Assembly: GCA_024763075.1 (NCBI GenBank)
Contig: JANTGF010000003.1
Span: 1-64,000, forward strand
Source: Bacteroidales bacterium
Lineage (GTDB): Bacteria > Bacteroidota > Bacteroidia > Bacteroidales > VadinHA17
Reading direction: 5' to 3'
DNA: 64,000 nucleotides
Positions 52,783-63,430 of this stretch are shown piece after piece. A program made the position numbers and the translations under genes. Positions within the stretch are counted from its first letter, which is position 1. The number at the start of each line of letters is the position of its first letter. Below the pieces are notes generated by a model. The model saw nothing but the letters and a program-made list of their open reading frames with translations. It ran no database searches and was not told where the DNA came from.

Positions 52783-55296
52783 TTACCTTTGTATCACAAA
52801 CTTCCTGTATCCTGACCAGCTCTCCGCTTTCAATCTTAAAATGTAAACTCCCGGGAGGAGTCCGTTCAAATTAAGTTCAAACCTTTGTTCATTTCCTGCA
52901 GATGTAAAAGTACTTTTTTTAAGAATTTGCCCTGTCAGGTCAAGAATATCTGCCTGGATATTTGAAGAAAGTCCTGGTTGAAAATTTATACAAAGTAAAC
53001 TTTCAGCCGGATTCGGATATAAGTTCCATAAATCCTCACTCAAAAGATTGCCTGTAGAAGAGGAAAGTTGCGTAAAGATGACAAAAATAGCAGAATCACA
53101 CAAAGCCGGATCATTCAGCATACAAACTTTATAGACAATAGTATCTATACCGGTAAATCCTGTATTGGGAGTATAAGTGATATTTTTTTCATCGGGCAAA
53201 CCGGCACTTCCGTTAGCAGGTTCTCTTACTATATTGAGCTGGTAGCTTCCGTAAATCCTGTCATTTTGAATTACATTATAAGTCAGGCTTGTACCCATAG
53301 CTGTACCGGATGAATCAAAGATACATTCCGGAGGAACAACAATAACTTTCCCATTGCCAAAGCGTTCGACAAACTCCTGGTAATACAGGTTTGCAATGGT
53401 ATCGTCATGTATAATAAGAGTATTCTCGTCATTTCTTAATTCTGCTGCCGAGCTCCAGTTATGACTCCCTGTAAGCACCACCGGAGCCTGTCCAATACCA
53501 GCATGATCAGTGATTATATATTTATGATGAAGGAGTCCTGTTTCTCCCGAATCCCTGAAGTTTTCATTCAACGCATCTGTTAAAATATTTACCACTTCTT
53601 CCATCCCTGACTGGTTTTTAGAGTTTATCACTATCTCACTATCTGTATCTCCAATTGTTTTTTCTGCTATTAAACTACCGATATCCGTCCGGGTAATTAG
53701 CATGGTGGAAATATTCAGGCTGGAGCTTGCATTGTTTATGGTTTCCAGAATGCGGGCATTGGTTTTATCCGATGGGCTGAAATAACATTCTGTTTCATGT
53801 CCTCCTATTTTGAAAAAATGAGCTGTTTGGTCTTTTTTGTCCGGTCCGAATTTTGATTTTAAGGGATCAGGACTTAGTCCTTCACTTCCGAACATTTCTT
53901 CAAATTCCAGTTGATAAGCGATGGCAAGACTCTGATCCTGAATAATGATCACATTATTGGCATCCGTATTGATCTGGTCTCGTGTAAGATTGGTTGAACC
54001 TGTCCACACCAGAGGATCCTCAGGATTGGGAGAATGCGCATCAAAAATAAGGAACTTATTATGCATGATCCCGTAATTCGGATAATCACTTTCAGGACTG
54101 GCTATTTTCCCAATATTACTGTAAAGATCGCGTATTCCGTTGTTATTGGTGTTCCCGTCATAGACGACCCTGACTTTAACTCCCCTGTCATAAGCCTGGT
54201 TCAGGGCAGTACTTATATTTGAGATGCCATCGTTATTCAAATTATAAATAGCCATGTCAATGCTGTATTTTGCCCGGTTTATGTAGGCGATCAGGGTGTC
54301 ATCTATTGCATAATCCAGCATGATGGCATTTTCTCCGGTTGAAACGGAATGATCTACACTCCGGTTAAAATACACTTTTATGTTCCCTGAAGAAAGTGAT
54401 TGGGTGATAAATATTTGGGTTGGAGTAAAGGCTGTATCCACGCCGTTTGTTGAAAAAGCTTTAATGTATAAGATTTCGGATGGTGAACCTCCGGTTACCG
54501 GAATCGTATGGTTTTGTGTGGCTTCGGAAATACTGATTTTACCAAGCTCCAGATTTTCGGTTTTCCCATAAAAGATTTCGGTTGTCCCATCTGTATCGGT
54601 CTGCCAGTGCAGGTCAAATCCGGAAGTAGTAATACCGGAGGCTGTAAGTCTGCTTACCATGTTTATGGAGCTTTCGGAAATGATATCTTCTTTACTACGG
54701 AGGAGCAACTGGTAACCCTCATCGGGTTGATCCCAGCTGTATTGTCCCAGAATACCTGTAATACTCACGGTTCCTGTGGGAATGGCTTCTCCCGGAATGT
54801 TTGAACTGCTATTAATCCTTACTTCAAAACTTTGTCCGTTTGCTTTGGCAGCGTAGTTCTTATTTCCTTCAAAAGTCTCAGAAGAAGTTTCAAAAGATGC
54901 CTGGTGAATTTTTATAAGCATTCCTTCCAGAGATTCTTTGATCTCATCCGGAGTGATTTCTACAGGGTCAGGGAGATTATGGTTCTGGCTTAATACGGTG
55001 AACTCTGAAACCGGATCCAGTTCCAGCAATCCGGCATAGTTTTTCAGGGTTCCTGAAATAAGAATACTGTCACCTTGTTTTAGATTTCCAAGACTATAGC
55101 TGTAAGCTGCAAGCCCGGCTGTGGTATCCTGAAAAAACCGGATGCTTCCAAGCTCGGAACCATTTGTTACGATTCCTGTAAGCCTTACATTATGACCCGG
55201 GCCCAGTGTCCGTGCTTCTTTAACTGAAATTAACTGGGAATAGGAAAATCCTGTAAAAATAAAAAACAAGAGTATGATGTAAATTAATTTTTTCAC
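52783..55296 (-). CDS. Secreted phospholipase D-like protein with T9SS sorting domain
   Basis: An 837-residue exported protein. The order is: signal peptide (KLIYIILLFFIFTGFSYSQ); OB-fold-like region (about 20-200, VRLTGIVTNGSEL and GDSILISGTLKNY); a fibronectin III-like domain (about 215-305); two PLD domains with complete HKD motifs HNKFLIFD near residue 411 and HHKYIITD near residue 587, each followed by TGSTNLT or TGSHNWS; an Ig-like domain with YTPNTGFTGIDTIVYKV near residue 715; and a type A C-terminal sorting domain (NLYPNPA near 755 through GLLPGVYILRL and FVIQR). The paired HKD motifs suggest phosphodiesterase activity on phospholipids or nucleic acid. Secretion would be by the T9SS, whose SprA is in this window. 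Confidence 0.9.
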   Translation of the reverse strand: MKKLIYIILLFFIFTGFSYSQLISVKEARTLGPGHNVRLTGIVTNGSELGSIRFFQDTTAGLAAYSYSLGNLKQGDSILISGTLKNYAGLLELDPVSEFTVLSQNHNLPDPVEITPDEIKESLEGMLIKIHQASFETSSETFEGNKNYAAKANGQSFEVRINSSSNIPGEAIPTGTVSITGILGQYSWDQPDEGYQLLLRSKEDIISESSINMVSRLTASGITTSGFDLHWQTDTDGTTEIFYGKTENLELGKISISEATQNHTIPVTGGSPSEILYIKAFSTNGVDTAFTPTQIFITQSLSSGNIKVYFNRSVDHSVSTGENAIMLDYAIDDTLIAYINRAKYSIDMAIYNLNNDGISNISTALNQAYDRGVKVRVVYDGNTNNNGIRDLYSNIGKIASPESDYPNYGIMHNKFLIFDAHSPNPEDPLVWTGSTNLTRDQINTDANNVIIIQDQSLAIAYQLEFEEMFGSEGLSPDPLKSKFGPDKKDQTAHFFKIGGHETECYFSPSDKTNARILETINNASSSLNISTMLITRTDIGSLIAEKTIGDTDSEIVINSKNQSGMEEVVNILTDALNENFRDSGETGLLHHKYIITDHAGIGQAPVVLTGSHNWSSAAELRNDENTLIIHDDTIANLYYQEFVERFGNGKVIVVPPECIFDSSGTAMGTSLTYNVIQNDRIYGSYQLNIVREPANGSAGLPDEKNITYTPNTGFTGIDTIVYKVCMLNDPALCDSAIFVIFTQLSSSTGNLLSEDLWNLYPNPAESLLCINFQPGLSSNIQADILDLTGQILKKSTFTSAGNEQRFELNLNGLLPGVYILRLKAESWSGYRKFVIQR

Positions 55297-55300
55297 CGGA

Positions 55301-56089
55301 TTATTCAGGTAATATATAAACTTTCAAAAGTCCTACGGATTCCATTCGTTTGAGGTCTTCTACCGAATCAACAGATAAGGAGTCAATTTTTGTTTCAAGG
55401 CACTTGATCCTGAGTCCGGTCTCCAACCACCGGAGCTGTTCCAGGGACTCTGCTGATTCCAGTCTGGTTTTTTTCAGACCGGCAATAAACCTTAAGGTAT
55501 CTCTTTTAAAAGCATACATGCCGATATGCTTAAAATAATCCGTATGGCTGATCCACTCGCTTTTATCAATATTCCGAAGATACGGAACAGGTGACCGGCT
55601 GAAATACAGGGCATAATTGTTTTTATCAATCACTACTTTTGGTTCGTTCGGGTCAAACACATCTTCATTCTCATATAACTTTTTTATCAAAGTGGCAATT
55701 TTTGTTTCGGGGTCTTCGTAGGCTGCCATCAGCTCTTTTATTTGCTCCGGATCAAGAAAAGGTTCATCTCCCTGTATGTTCAGTACTACATCAATACTCT
55801 GCCCGGAAGTTTGTTCATATAGATCGACCGCCTCGGCACACCTGTCTGTTCCGCTGGGATGCTCCGGGCTGGTCATGATCACTTTCCCTCCAAAATTTTC
55901 TACTTCCGCTTTGATTTTTTCATTTTCCGTTGCCACAACCACCTTTTCCAATGCGAGGGTAGCATTTTCCCATACTTTGCGGATCATGGTTTTTCCGTCA
56001 ATTTTTACAAGTGGTTTTCCCGGGAACCTGGTGGATTGATAACGGGCGGGGATTATGCCCAGAAAATTTAATTTATTTGAAGTTTGCAT
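55301..56089 (-). CDS. kdsB: 3-deoxy-manno-octulosonate cytidylyltransferase
   Basis: Activates Kdo as CMP-Kdo for the LPS inner core. The 262 residues show IIPARYQSTRFPGKPLVKI near residue 11, MTSPEHPSGTDRCAEAV near residue 71, LNIQGDEPFLDPEQI near residue 97 and a C-terminal HIGMYAFKRDTL near residue 188, the expected signatures and length. It lies four bases after the phospholipase D-like gene's start on the same strand (it is upstream of it), so the two may be read from one transcript. Confidence 0.96.
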   Translation of the reverse strand: MQTSNKLNFLGIIPARYQSTRFPGKPLVKIDGKTMIRKVWENATLALEKVVVATENEKIKAEVENFGGKVIMTSPEHPSGTDRCAEAVDLYEQTSGQSIDVVLNIQGDEPFLDPEQIKELMAAYEDPETKIATLIKKLYENEDVFDPNEPKVVIDKNNYALYFSRSPVPYLRNIDKSEWISHTDYFKHIGMYAFKRDTLRFIAGLKKTRLESAESLEQLRWLETGLRIKCLETKIDSLSVDSVEDLKRMESVGLLKVYILPE

Positions 56090-56114
56090 ATTATTTTGTA
56101 TTCAGGAGTTTCGT

Positions 56115-57350
56115 TTATTTTTTCTTTTTTCCTTTTCGTTTTTTACCATTTTTTTCTTCCTCCCTAAGCAAAGATTTCCAGTCATTTGTTTTATCAGTTG
56201 AAAATTCAATGGTTTCGGTATAATCGGTTTTGCTTATTTTTATGAGTTCAATGGGTTTGCGCAGAAATTTTTCAATTTCAGCCAGCATTTCTTTTTCTTC
56301 TTCCGCACAAAAAGCGATTGCTATTCCTTTTTGATTTCCTCTGCCGGTCCTGCCTACCCTGTGAACATAGGTTTCTGCCTGTTCCGGGAGGTCGTAATTA
56401 ATTACGTAATGAATATTGGGAATATCCATCCCTCTGGCACTGACATCGGTTGCAATGAGGACTTTACTTTCGCCTTTCTTGTATTCATCCAGGGCATTTA
56501 TACGCTCGTTGTGTGAAAGATCTCCATGTATGGTTCTGCTTTGGATACCCACCCGTTCCATGGCTTTATTCACTCTTTCGGCCCGCACTTTGGTTCGGAC
56601 AAAAACCAGAAATTTATTGTCCGGGTGATCCTTTATCAGCCTTTCAAGAAAAAACCGTTTATCATCTTTTTTTATATGTGCAACGGCATGTTCAACATTT
56701 TTAGCTACCGGATCTTTGGGGGAGATTTGAATCCGGATGGCATTTTTTACAAGGGAATATGCAAGTTTTTTTATTTTTTTATTGATGGTTGCAGAGAAGA
56801 AAAGGGTTTGTCTGTTTTTTGGCAGAAACCGTATAAGATCCTGAATGTCTTTTATAAACCCCAGATCCAACATATGGTCAGCTTCATCCAGTATGAGAAT
56901 TTCAACCCTTTGTAAGCGCAAATGTCCCTGGCTGACAAGGTCGAATAAGCGTCCTGGTGTTGCAATCAGAACATCAAAGCCTTTTTCCAATGCATCAATC
57001 TGAGGTTCCTGTTCCACTCCTCCAAAAATACCATAAACCTTTATTCCGGTATGTTTTCCCAGTTGTTTAAAAACATCTGCAATCTGGATTCCCAGTTCAT
57101 GCGTAGGAACCATAACTACACAATTGATTGCATTTCCTCTCCTTTTTCTCTTTTTCCCTTTTAACAGATGCAGTACCGGTATTACAAATGCTGCAGTTTT
57201 TCCGGTCCCGGTCTGAGCAATGGCAAGTACATCTTCTCCCTTTAATATGGGGGGGATGGCTTTAAACTGAATATCCGTAGGTTTCTTAAAGCCTGATTTT
57301 TCAAGATTCGTAATTATTTCAGGTATAATGGGATATTCTTCAAACTTCAT
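56115..57350 (-). CDS. DEAD-box RNA helicase (RhlE-like)
   Basis: A 411-residue ATP-dependent RNA helicase, probably involved in ribosome assembly or RNA turnover. The ATG at 57350 (MKFEEY) was taken; an in-frame start at 57362 adds four residues. All motifs are present: Q motif with FKKPTDIQFKAIPPIL, Walker A AQTGTGKTAAF near residue 47, PGRLFD, DEAD in LILDEADHML, SAT in FFSATINKK, then ATDVSARGMDIPN and HRVGRTGRGNQKG. The tail is short and ends in a lysine-rich stretch (KRKGKKKK), probably for RNA contact. kdsB lies 25 bases downstream. Confidence 0.93.
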   Translation of the reverse strand: MKFEEYPIIPEIITNLEKSGFKKPTDIQFKAIPPILKGEDVLAIAQTGTGKTAAFVIPVLHLLKGKKRKRRGNAINCVVMVPTHELGIQIADVFKQLGKHTGIKVYGIFGGVEQEPQIDALEKGFDVLIATPGRLFDLVSQGHLRLQRVEILILDEADHMLDLGFIKDIQDLIRFLPKNRQTLFFSATINKKIKKLAYSLVKNAIRIQISPKDPVAKNVEHAVAHIKKDDKRFFLERLIKDHPDNKFLVFVRTKVRAERVNKAMERVGIQSRTIHGDLSHNERINALDEYKKGESKVLIATDVSARGMDIPNIHYVINYDLPEQAETYVHRVGRTGRGNQKGIAIAFCAEEEKEMLAEIEKFLRKPIELIKISKTDYTETIEFSTDKTNDWKSLLREEEKNGKKRKGKKKK

Positions 57351-57541
57351 AAAAGAAAGCATTAAAAAGATCAGGACATATTCAAAATTAATAAAATCAG
57401 TTGCAATCTGTTAGAAAATACATTTGAAATATTTGGGTTAAAAGTATAGAAAATTATTCATTTCCGGTCCGGAAATTAAATAAACTACACCTCAATTTAG
57501 CAGTCTTATCTAAATATCTTTTCTTCATTTGAAACATGTAC

Positions 57542-57572
57542 TTTCCAAATTGTTAAAATTTAGCTAATTTCG
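57542..57572 (+). promoter_or_regulatory. Possible Bacteroidetes promoter of the sigma-54 activator gene
   Basis: TTTC (57542-57545), a 19-base spacer and TAATTTCG (57565-57572) are one mismatch each from the -33/-7 consensus. The ATG is at 57597. Confidence 0.35.
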
Positions 57573-57596
57573 CATTATTCTAGGAATTGATATTTT

Positions 57597-58826
57597 ATGG
57601 AAGAATTACAAAGAATAAAACAAAGGTTTGGGATCATTGGAAATCATCCGGGACTGAACCGTGCAATTGAAACAGCCATACAGGTAGCACCTACTGACCT
57701 GTCAGTATTGATAACCGGGGAAAGTGGCAGTGGAAAGGAGGTTTTTCCTCAGATCATACATCAGTTTAGTTCACGGAAGCATAATAAATACATTGCTGTA
57801 AACTGTGGTGCTATTCCTGAAGGCACCATTGATTCAGAGCTTTTCGGACATACCAAGGGTTCTTTTACGGGAGCTACGGATAGCAGGAAAGGTTATTTTG
57901 AAGTTGCCGATGGAGGTACCATTTTTTTGGATGAAGTTGCAGAACTTCCATTGGCTACCCAGGTGAGATTACTTCGTGTTCTTGAAACCGGAGAATTTAT
58001 GAAAGTTGGTTCCTCTGTGGTTCAAAAAACAAATGTCAGGGTAGTTGCTGCAACAAATGTGAACATTATTAGTGCCATTCAGGATGGAAAATTCAGAGAA
58101 GATCTTTACTACAGACTTAATACAGTACCCATTCATGTGCCGCCATTACGTGACAGGGGTGAGGACATTGCTTTGCTTTTTAGAAAATTTTCAGGGGATT
58201 TCGCTGAAAAATACAGAATGCCTCCGATTCAGCTTGGAGAAGAAGCAATCAGGGTTTTAAGTACTTACCGTTGGCCGGGGAATATAAGGCAGTTAAAAAA
58301 TATTACCGAGCAGATTTCGGTGATTGAACAAAAACGGGAAATTAGTACTGAAACTTTAAGGGAATACCTGCCTGATTACCAGGGAGTAAAACTTCCGGCT
58401 TTGGTTAAAAAAGTAGATCAGGAAACGTTTACATCGGAAAGGGAAATCCTTTATAAAGTTCTCTTTGATATGAAGAATGACATGCATGACCTGAAAAAAC
58501 TGGTGGTTGATCTTCTGAACAAAGGATACGATGAAACCACAATGGAGGGAAACCATGCAGAAATGGTTCAGAAATTGTACCAAAGTGTTGAACCTCCACT
58601 TGAAAATACGCCTGCTCCCATTATTGATCTGAATAAGCCTGAGTCATTGAATATTCAGGATACTGAAGAAGTTATCGAGGAATCTCTTTCGCTGGAAGAA
58701 AAAGAAATAGAGATGATTAAAAAAGCACTGGATAAGTACCATGGAAAACGGAAACAAGCTGCGGTAGAACTGGGTATTTCAGAAAGAACACTTTACAGAA
58801 AGATTAAGGAATACAATTTGAATTAA
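57597..58826 (+). CDS. Sigma-54-dependent transcriptional activator without receiver domain
   Basis: A 409-residue AAA+ enhancer-binding protein. The central domain starts almost at the N-terminus: ITGESGSGKEVFPQII (Walker A) near residue 40, the sigma-54 contact loop as GSFTGATD near residue 87 (GAFTGA with Ala to Ser), GGTIFLDEVAELP (Walker B), and the arginine-finger region near YYRLNTVPIHVPPLRDRGED. The C-terminal Fis-type helix-turn-helix is GKRKQAAVELGISERTLYRKI. There is no receiver or PAS domain. The linker from about residue 250 to 370 is unusual and acidic. lptE starts three bases downstream, so activator, lptE and secG form one operon. Confidence 0.92.
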   Translation: MEELQRIKQRFGIIGNHPGLNRAIETAIQVAPTDLSVLITGESGSGKEVFPQIIHQFSSRKHNKYIAVNCGAIPEGTIDSELFGHTKGSFTGATDSRKGYFEVADGGTIFLDEVAELPLATQVRLLRVLETGEFMKVGSSVVQKTNVRVVAATNVNIISAIQDGKFREDLYYRLNTVPIHVPPLRDRGEDIALLFRKFSGDFAEKYRMPPIQLGEEAIRVLSTYRWPGNIRQLKNITEQISVIEQKREISTETLREYLPDYQGVKLPALVKKVDQETFTSEREILYKVLFDMKNDMHDLKKLVVDLLNKGYDETTMEGNHAEMVQKLYQSVEPPLENTPAPIIDLNKPESLNIQDTEEVIEESLSLEEKEIEMIKKALDKYHGKRKQAAVELGISERTLYRKIKEYNLN

Positions 58827-58829
58827 TAG

Positions 58830-59384
58830 ATGGGAAGGCAAACAATTATCAGAAAATCACGTAAAATAATCCACCTCCTGATAACAGGAAAAGTCTTGTT
58901 GATTCCCGTTCTTTTTTTATTTTTTGTAACAGGATGTAAAGTAAGCTATTCTTTTTCAGGAGCTTCTATTTCTCCAGAGGTAAAAACGGTATCTGTTAAA
59001 TATTTCCCCAACCGTGCCAGAATTATTAATCCGGCATTGAGTCAGGAATTTACAGATGCATTAATGGATAAGATAAAAAGTCAGACAAATTTGGTTTTTG
59101 TTGACGACGGAGATGTGAGTTTTGACGGAGAAATTGTGGATTATAAAACCTCTTTTCTGGCTGTGACAGGTGATGACAAGTCGGCAATGACAAGATTTAC
59201 CATTTCTATAAAAGTGAGGTTTACCAATAATGTTGATGAAGACCAGGATTTTGACCAGGTATTCAGCCGTTATAAAGATTATGATGCCACCAAAGATTTG
59301 AGTGAAGTAGAAGATGCTCTGGTTGAAGCCATTATTACAGATATTGTTGAGGATGTGTTTAACCAGGCTTTTGTGAACTGGTAG
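58830..59384 (+). CDS. lptE: LPS assembly lipoprotein LptE
   Basis: A 184-residue outer-membrane lipoprotein that plugs and helps fold LptD, the LPS insertion channel. An unusually long N-terminal charged part precedes the signal sequence, and the lipobox is FVTGC near residue 36. Family features are SYSFSGASISPEVKTVSVKY just after it, INPALSQEFTDALMDKI near residue 66 and FDGEIVDYKT near residue 103. An internal ATG is not better placed, so the 58830 start is kept. It lies between the sigma-54 activator and the acidic protein in a compact operon. Confidence 0.88.
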   Translation: MGRQTIIRKSRKIIHLLITGKVLLIPVLFLFFVTGCKVSYSFSGASISPEVKTVSVKYFPNRARIINPALSQEFTDALMDKIKSQTNLVFVDDGDVSFDGEIVDYKTSFLAVTGDDKSAMTRFTISIKVRFTNNVDEDQDFDQVFSRYKDYDATKDLSEVEDALVEAIITDIVEDVFNQAFVNW

Positions 59385-59414
59385 CCCCATTATTTTAGAT
59401 TAAGATACAATTTT

Positions 59415-60641
59415 ATGAACAGGGAGGAATTTATATCTTTTGTCAAAGACCCGGCAAAGCTTGGTAAAGAAAGTTTGCCGGAGGTGAATGAATTAATTGA
59501 AGAGTTTCCCTATTTCCAAACCGGACATTTATTATTTCTAAAAAATCTACATCTCATCGATCATATCAGATTCGGAAGCCAGTTGAAAAAATCAGCTGTG
59601 TTTGTTTCTGACAGAGAGGTGCTTTATCGTTTGCTGAATACGCAAGTCCCTGCTGATAAAGGTGGGGAATTAACACAACAAGGCCAGGAGAAGAATGTGG
59701 AACCACCTCCGGCAGAGGGACAGGAAAAACTTAGCCGGGAGGAGCTTACACCAAAAACCGTGAAAGAGCCACTGGAAGCTAAACCTCTGGCAGATAAACA
59801 AGAGCAAACACCCCCGGAATCAGAAGAAAAACCCAAAGAGGATGTTGTTAACGGTACCAGATCAAAAGAGGAACTTGCAGAAGAACTTAAAAACCGGTTG
59901 GCTGAAATTTCAGGAGCTAAACCTGATAAACAATCTGTTTCTGAGGTAAAAAATACTGCAAAACCGGTTGTCAAAGATGAACCAGATGAAAGTAAAGTGC
60001 TGGAGGAGGAACCGGAAGACGGGATATTTCTTCTGGATGATGACCAGGACATGGAATCCGTTTCAGGACCAAAAAATGATTTAAGATCGGAATCCCCGGA
60101 TATCAATGTTACGCAAACTTCTTCTGAAGGTCTTCTTGAACTGGAAGATGCGGAAAAGGCAGAAAAAACGAGAACGGAAAAAATTCAGGTACCAAAAGAA
60201 ACAGGTCCCCTAAAGGAAGAAAAAAAAAACCTGAAACCGGAGGGTCCTTTAAAAACCGGAATTAAGGAGACTCATTCTTTTGCTTCGTGGTTTGGTGTTC
60301 TGGAAACAGGGAAATCAGAGTTCGTTTCACCTTTTCGAAAAGAGGATCAACAAAAATTAAAGAAGGAGAAACAAAGACAAATACTTGAAAAATTTATTAA
60401 GGAAGACCCAAGAATCCTCCCGTCAGAGCAGGTTCATACAGAAAACCCGGACATCTCCGTTGAAAGTTCACACGAAAAAGATACCATGTTAACTGAGACC
60501 CTGGCGAAGATTTATATCAAACAAGGGTATTATTCAAAGGCTATAATTATTTATGAAAAATTAAGTTTGAAGTTTCCGGAAAAAAGTATTTACTTTGCAG
60601 GTCAAATTGAAAAAATAGAAAAACAAATTAATCAATTATAA
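59415..60641 (+). CDS. Acidic low-complexity protein with a C-terminal TPR-like end
   Basis: A 408-residue protein of unknown function. Residues about 1-85 look folded and helical (FVKDPAKLGKESLPEVNELI, FPYFQTGHLLFLKNL). Residues about 95-290 are a disordered linker rich in Glu, Lys, Pro and Asp. The last 120 residues become ordered again, with FASWFGVLETGKSE and a helical repeat (LTETLAKIYIKQGYYSKAII, IYEKLSLKFPEKS) that resembles one tetratricopeptide unit. No signal peptide. In other Bacteroidota a gene of this kind stands between lptE and secG, as here, which suggests a link to LPS or protein export, but no function is known to me. Confidence 0.7.
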   Translation: MNREEFISFVKDPAKLGKESLPEVNELIEEFPYFQTGHLLFLKNLHLIDHIRFGSQLKKSAVFVSDREVLYRLLNTQVPADKGGELTQQGQEKNVEPPPAEGQEKLSREELTPKTVKEPLEAKPLADKQEQTPPESEEKPKEDVVNGTRSKEELAEELKNRLAEISGAKPDKQSVSEVKNTAKPVVKDEPDESKVLEEEPEDGIFLLDDDQDMESVSGPKNDLRSESPDINVTQTSSEGLLELEDAEKAEKTRTEKIQVPKETGPLKEEKKNLKPEGPLKTGIKETHSFASWFGVLETGKSEFVSPFRKEDQQKLKKEKQRQILEKFIKEDPRILPSEQVHTENPDISVESSHEKDTMLTETLAKIYIKQGYYSKAIIIYEKLSLKFPEKSIYFAGQIEKIEKQINQL

Positions 60642-60653
60642 ATCAATACAAAA

Positions 60654-61013
60654 ATGGGTGGCCTTTATACTTTATTTACAGTCCTGATTATTATTGCAAG
60701 TGTTTTACTGATACTTGTTGTTTTGGTTCAAAATTCAAAAGGAGGAGGTCTGGCAGCAAACTTTTCCTCTTCAAATCAGGTAATGGGTGTTCGGAAAACG
60801 GCTGATTTTCTTGAAAAATCTACCTGGACGCTCATCATAGGCGTTTTCCTGTTTAGTTTGCTTGCAAGTGCTTCAGTCAGGAAAGGGAGCAATGCTCCGC
60901 AATCTAAAATTCAAAATCAAATTGACAGGGCTATTGATCCTTCACAGGTACCTAATCTGCCAACTGCTTTACCGCAGGAAAACCCTCCGGCTGAAGATCC
61001 GAATAATAAATAG
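60654..61013 (+). CDS. secG: Preprotein translocase subunit SecG
   Basis: The small accessory subunit of the SecYEG inner-membrane channel. The 119 residues have a first membrane segment (TLFTVLIIIASVLLILVVLVQ, residues 5-25), the conserved NSKGGGLAANFSSSNQVMG loop, a second membrane segment near residues 61-78, and a cytoplasmic proline-rich tail, which is longer than in E. coli SecG. It is 12 bases after the acidic protein and is followed by a strong terminator that separates it from groES. Confidence 0.95.
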   Translation: MGGLYTLFTVLIIIASVLLILVVLVQNSKGGGLAANFSSSNQVMGVRKTADFLEKSTWTLIIGVFLFSLLASASVRKGSNAPQSKIQNQIDRAIDPSQVPNLPTALPQENPPAEDPNNK

Positions 61014-61036
61014 GTTTCTTGTTTATTGAAAATATC

Positions 61037-61073
61037 AGTGTCAGTCTGTCATAAACAGGCTGACACTTTTTTT
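61037..61073 (+). terminator. Rho-independent terminator after secG
   Basis: AGTGTCAGTCTGT pairs with ACAGGCTGACACT (one G-T pair) around CATAA and is followed by seven T residues. It closes the sigma-54 activator-lptE-secG operon. Confidence 0.9.
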
Positions 61074-61283
61074 ATGCACTTTTTTTACAAAGTTTGCATG
61101 CGTATAATACTGTAATACAGCTTAATGCTGTACCAGGCAAGTATCCTGTCACCCTTTGGGAAGTATGAGCGAAACTGTAATTCTGTCTTTTACCTTGCAA
61201 AATATTTCCATTATTCCCATTTGGCATAAAATATGATGATTCAAGTCGGAAATTAGTAGATTGTTTAACTAAAATAAAATGAA

Positions 61284-61562
61284 ATGTCTGGAGTAAAAAT
61301 TAAACCATTAGCTGATCGGGTTTTGGTAGAACCCATGCCGGCTGAAGAAAAAACGGCCAGTGGCATCATTATACCTGACAGTGCCAGGGAGAAACCCCAA
61401 AAAGGCACGGTTGTAGCCGTTGGAAGTGGATCCGGTGATGTAAAAATGGAAGTTAAGGTTGGAGATACCGTTCTGTATGGAAAATATGCAGGAACAGAAG
61501 TGTCTGATAATGATAAGGATTATCTGATCATGAATCAGTCCGATATTCTTGCAGTAGTATAA
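61284..61562 (+). CDS. groES: Co-chaperonin GroES
   Basis: The 10-kDa lid of the GroEL folding chamber. The 92 residues show [20 protein letters not shown] at the N-terminus, the mobile loop [18 protein letters not shown] near residue 25, and the C-terminal [13 protein letters not shown]. The 221 bases between the secG terminator and this gene hold the promoter. No CIRCE operator (TTAGCACTC-N9-GAGTGCTAA) was found there, so HrcA control is not indicated; a TACCTTGC near 61192 is a weak candidate -7 element. Confidence 0.97.
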   Translation: MSGVKIKPLADRVLVEPMPAEEKTASGIIIPDSAREKPQKGTVVAVGSGSGDVKMEVKVGDTVLYGKYAGTEVSDNDKDYLIMNQSDILAVV

Positions 61563-61596
61563 AACTGAAAATATTAATAAATTCTAAAAATTATAA

Positions 61597-63243
<1,647 letters not shown>

Positions 63244-63271
63244 CATCCTCCTCTGCTTTATTGAATAGAAA

Positions 63272-63301
63272 AGATCCCCGTAAGCTTATGGGGGTCTTTT
63301 T
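63272..63301 (+). terminator. Rho-independent terminator after groEL
   Basis: AGATCCCCGTA pairs with TATGGGGGTCT (with two G-T pairs) around a short loop, followed by a T run. It lies 29 bases after the groEL stop. Confidence 0.85.
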
Positions 63302-63430
63302 ATTTTTGTAGTACTTTTCGATGAAAGAAATGTTACATTTGTGCAAAAATGTTATTTTTCTTTCGGTTTTATGGATGGCAATAAAAAATCTGTTAAAAGT
63401 TACCGGACAAATAAAAATCTGAATTTAATT

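Noticed and set aside
52727-52875. A short open frame on the plus strand with a good ribosome site (AAAGGAGG) before its ATG
   Set aside because: It is about 48 codons, runs antisense into the end of the phospholipase D-like gene and its protein looks random.
61074-61283. CIRCE operator before groES
   Set aside because: No inverted TTAGCACTC pair is present in the spacer.
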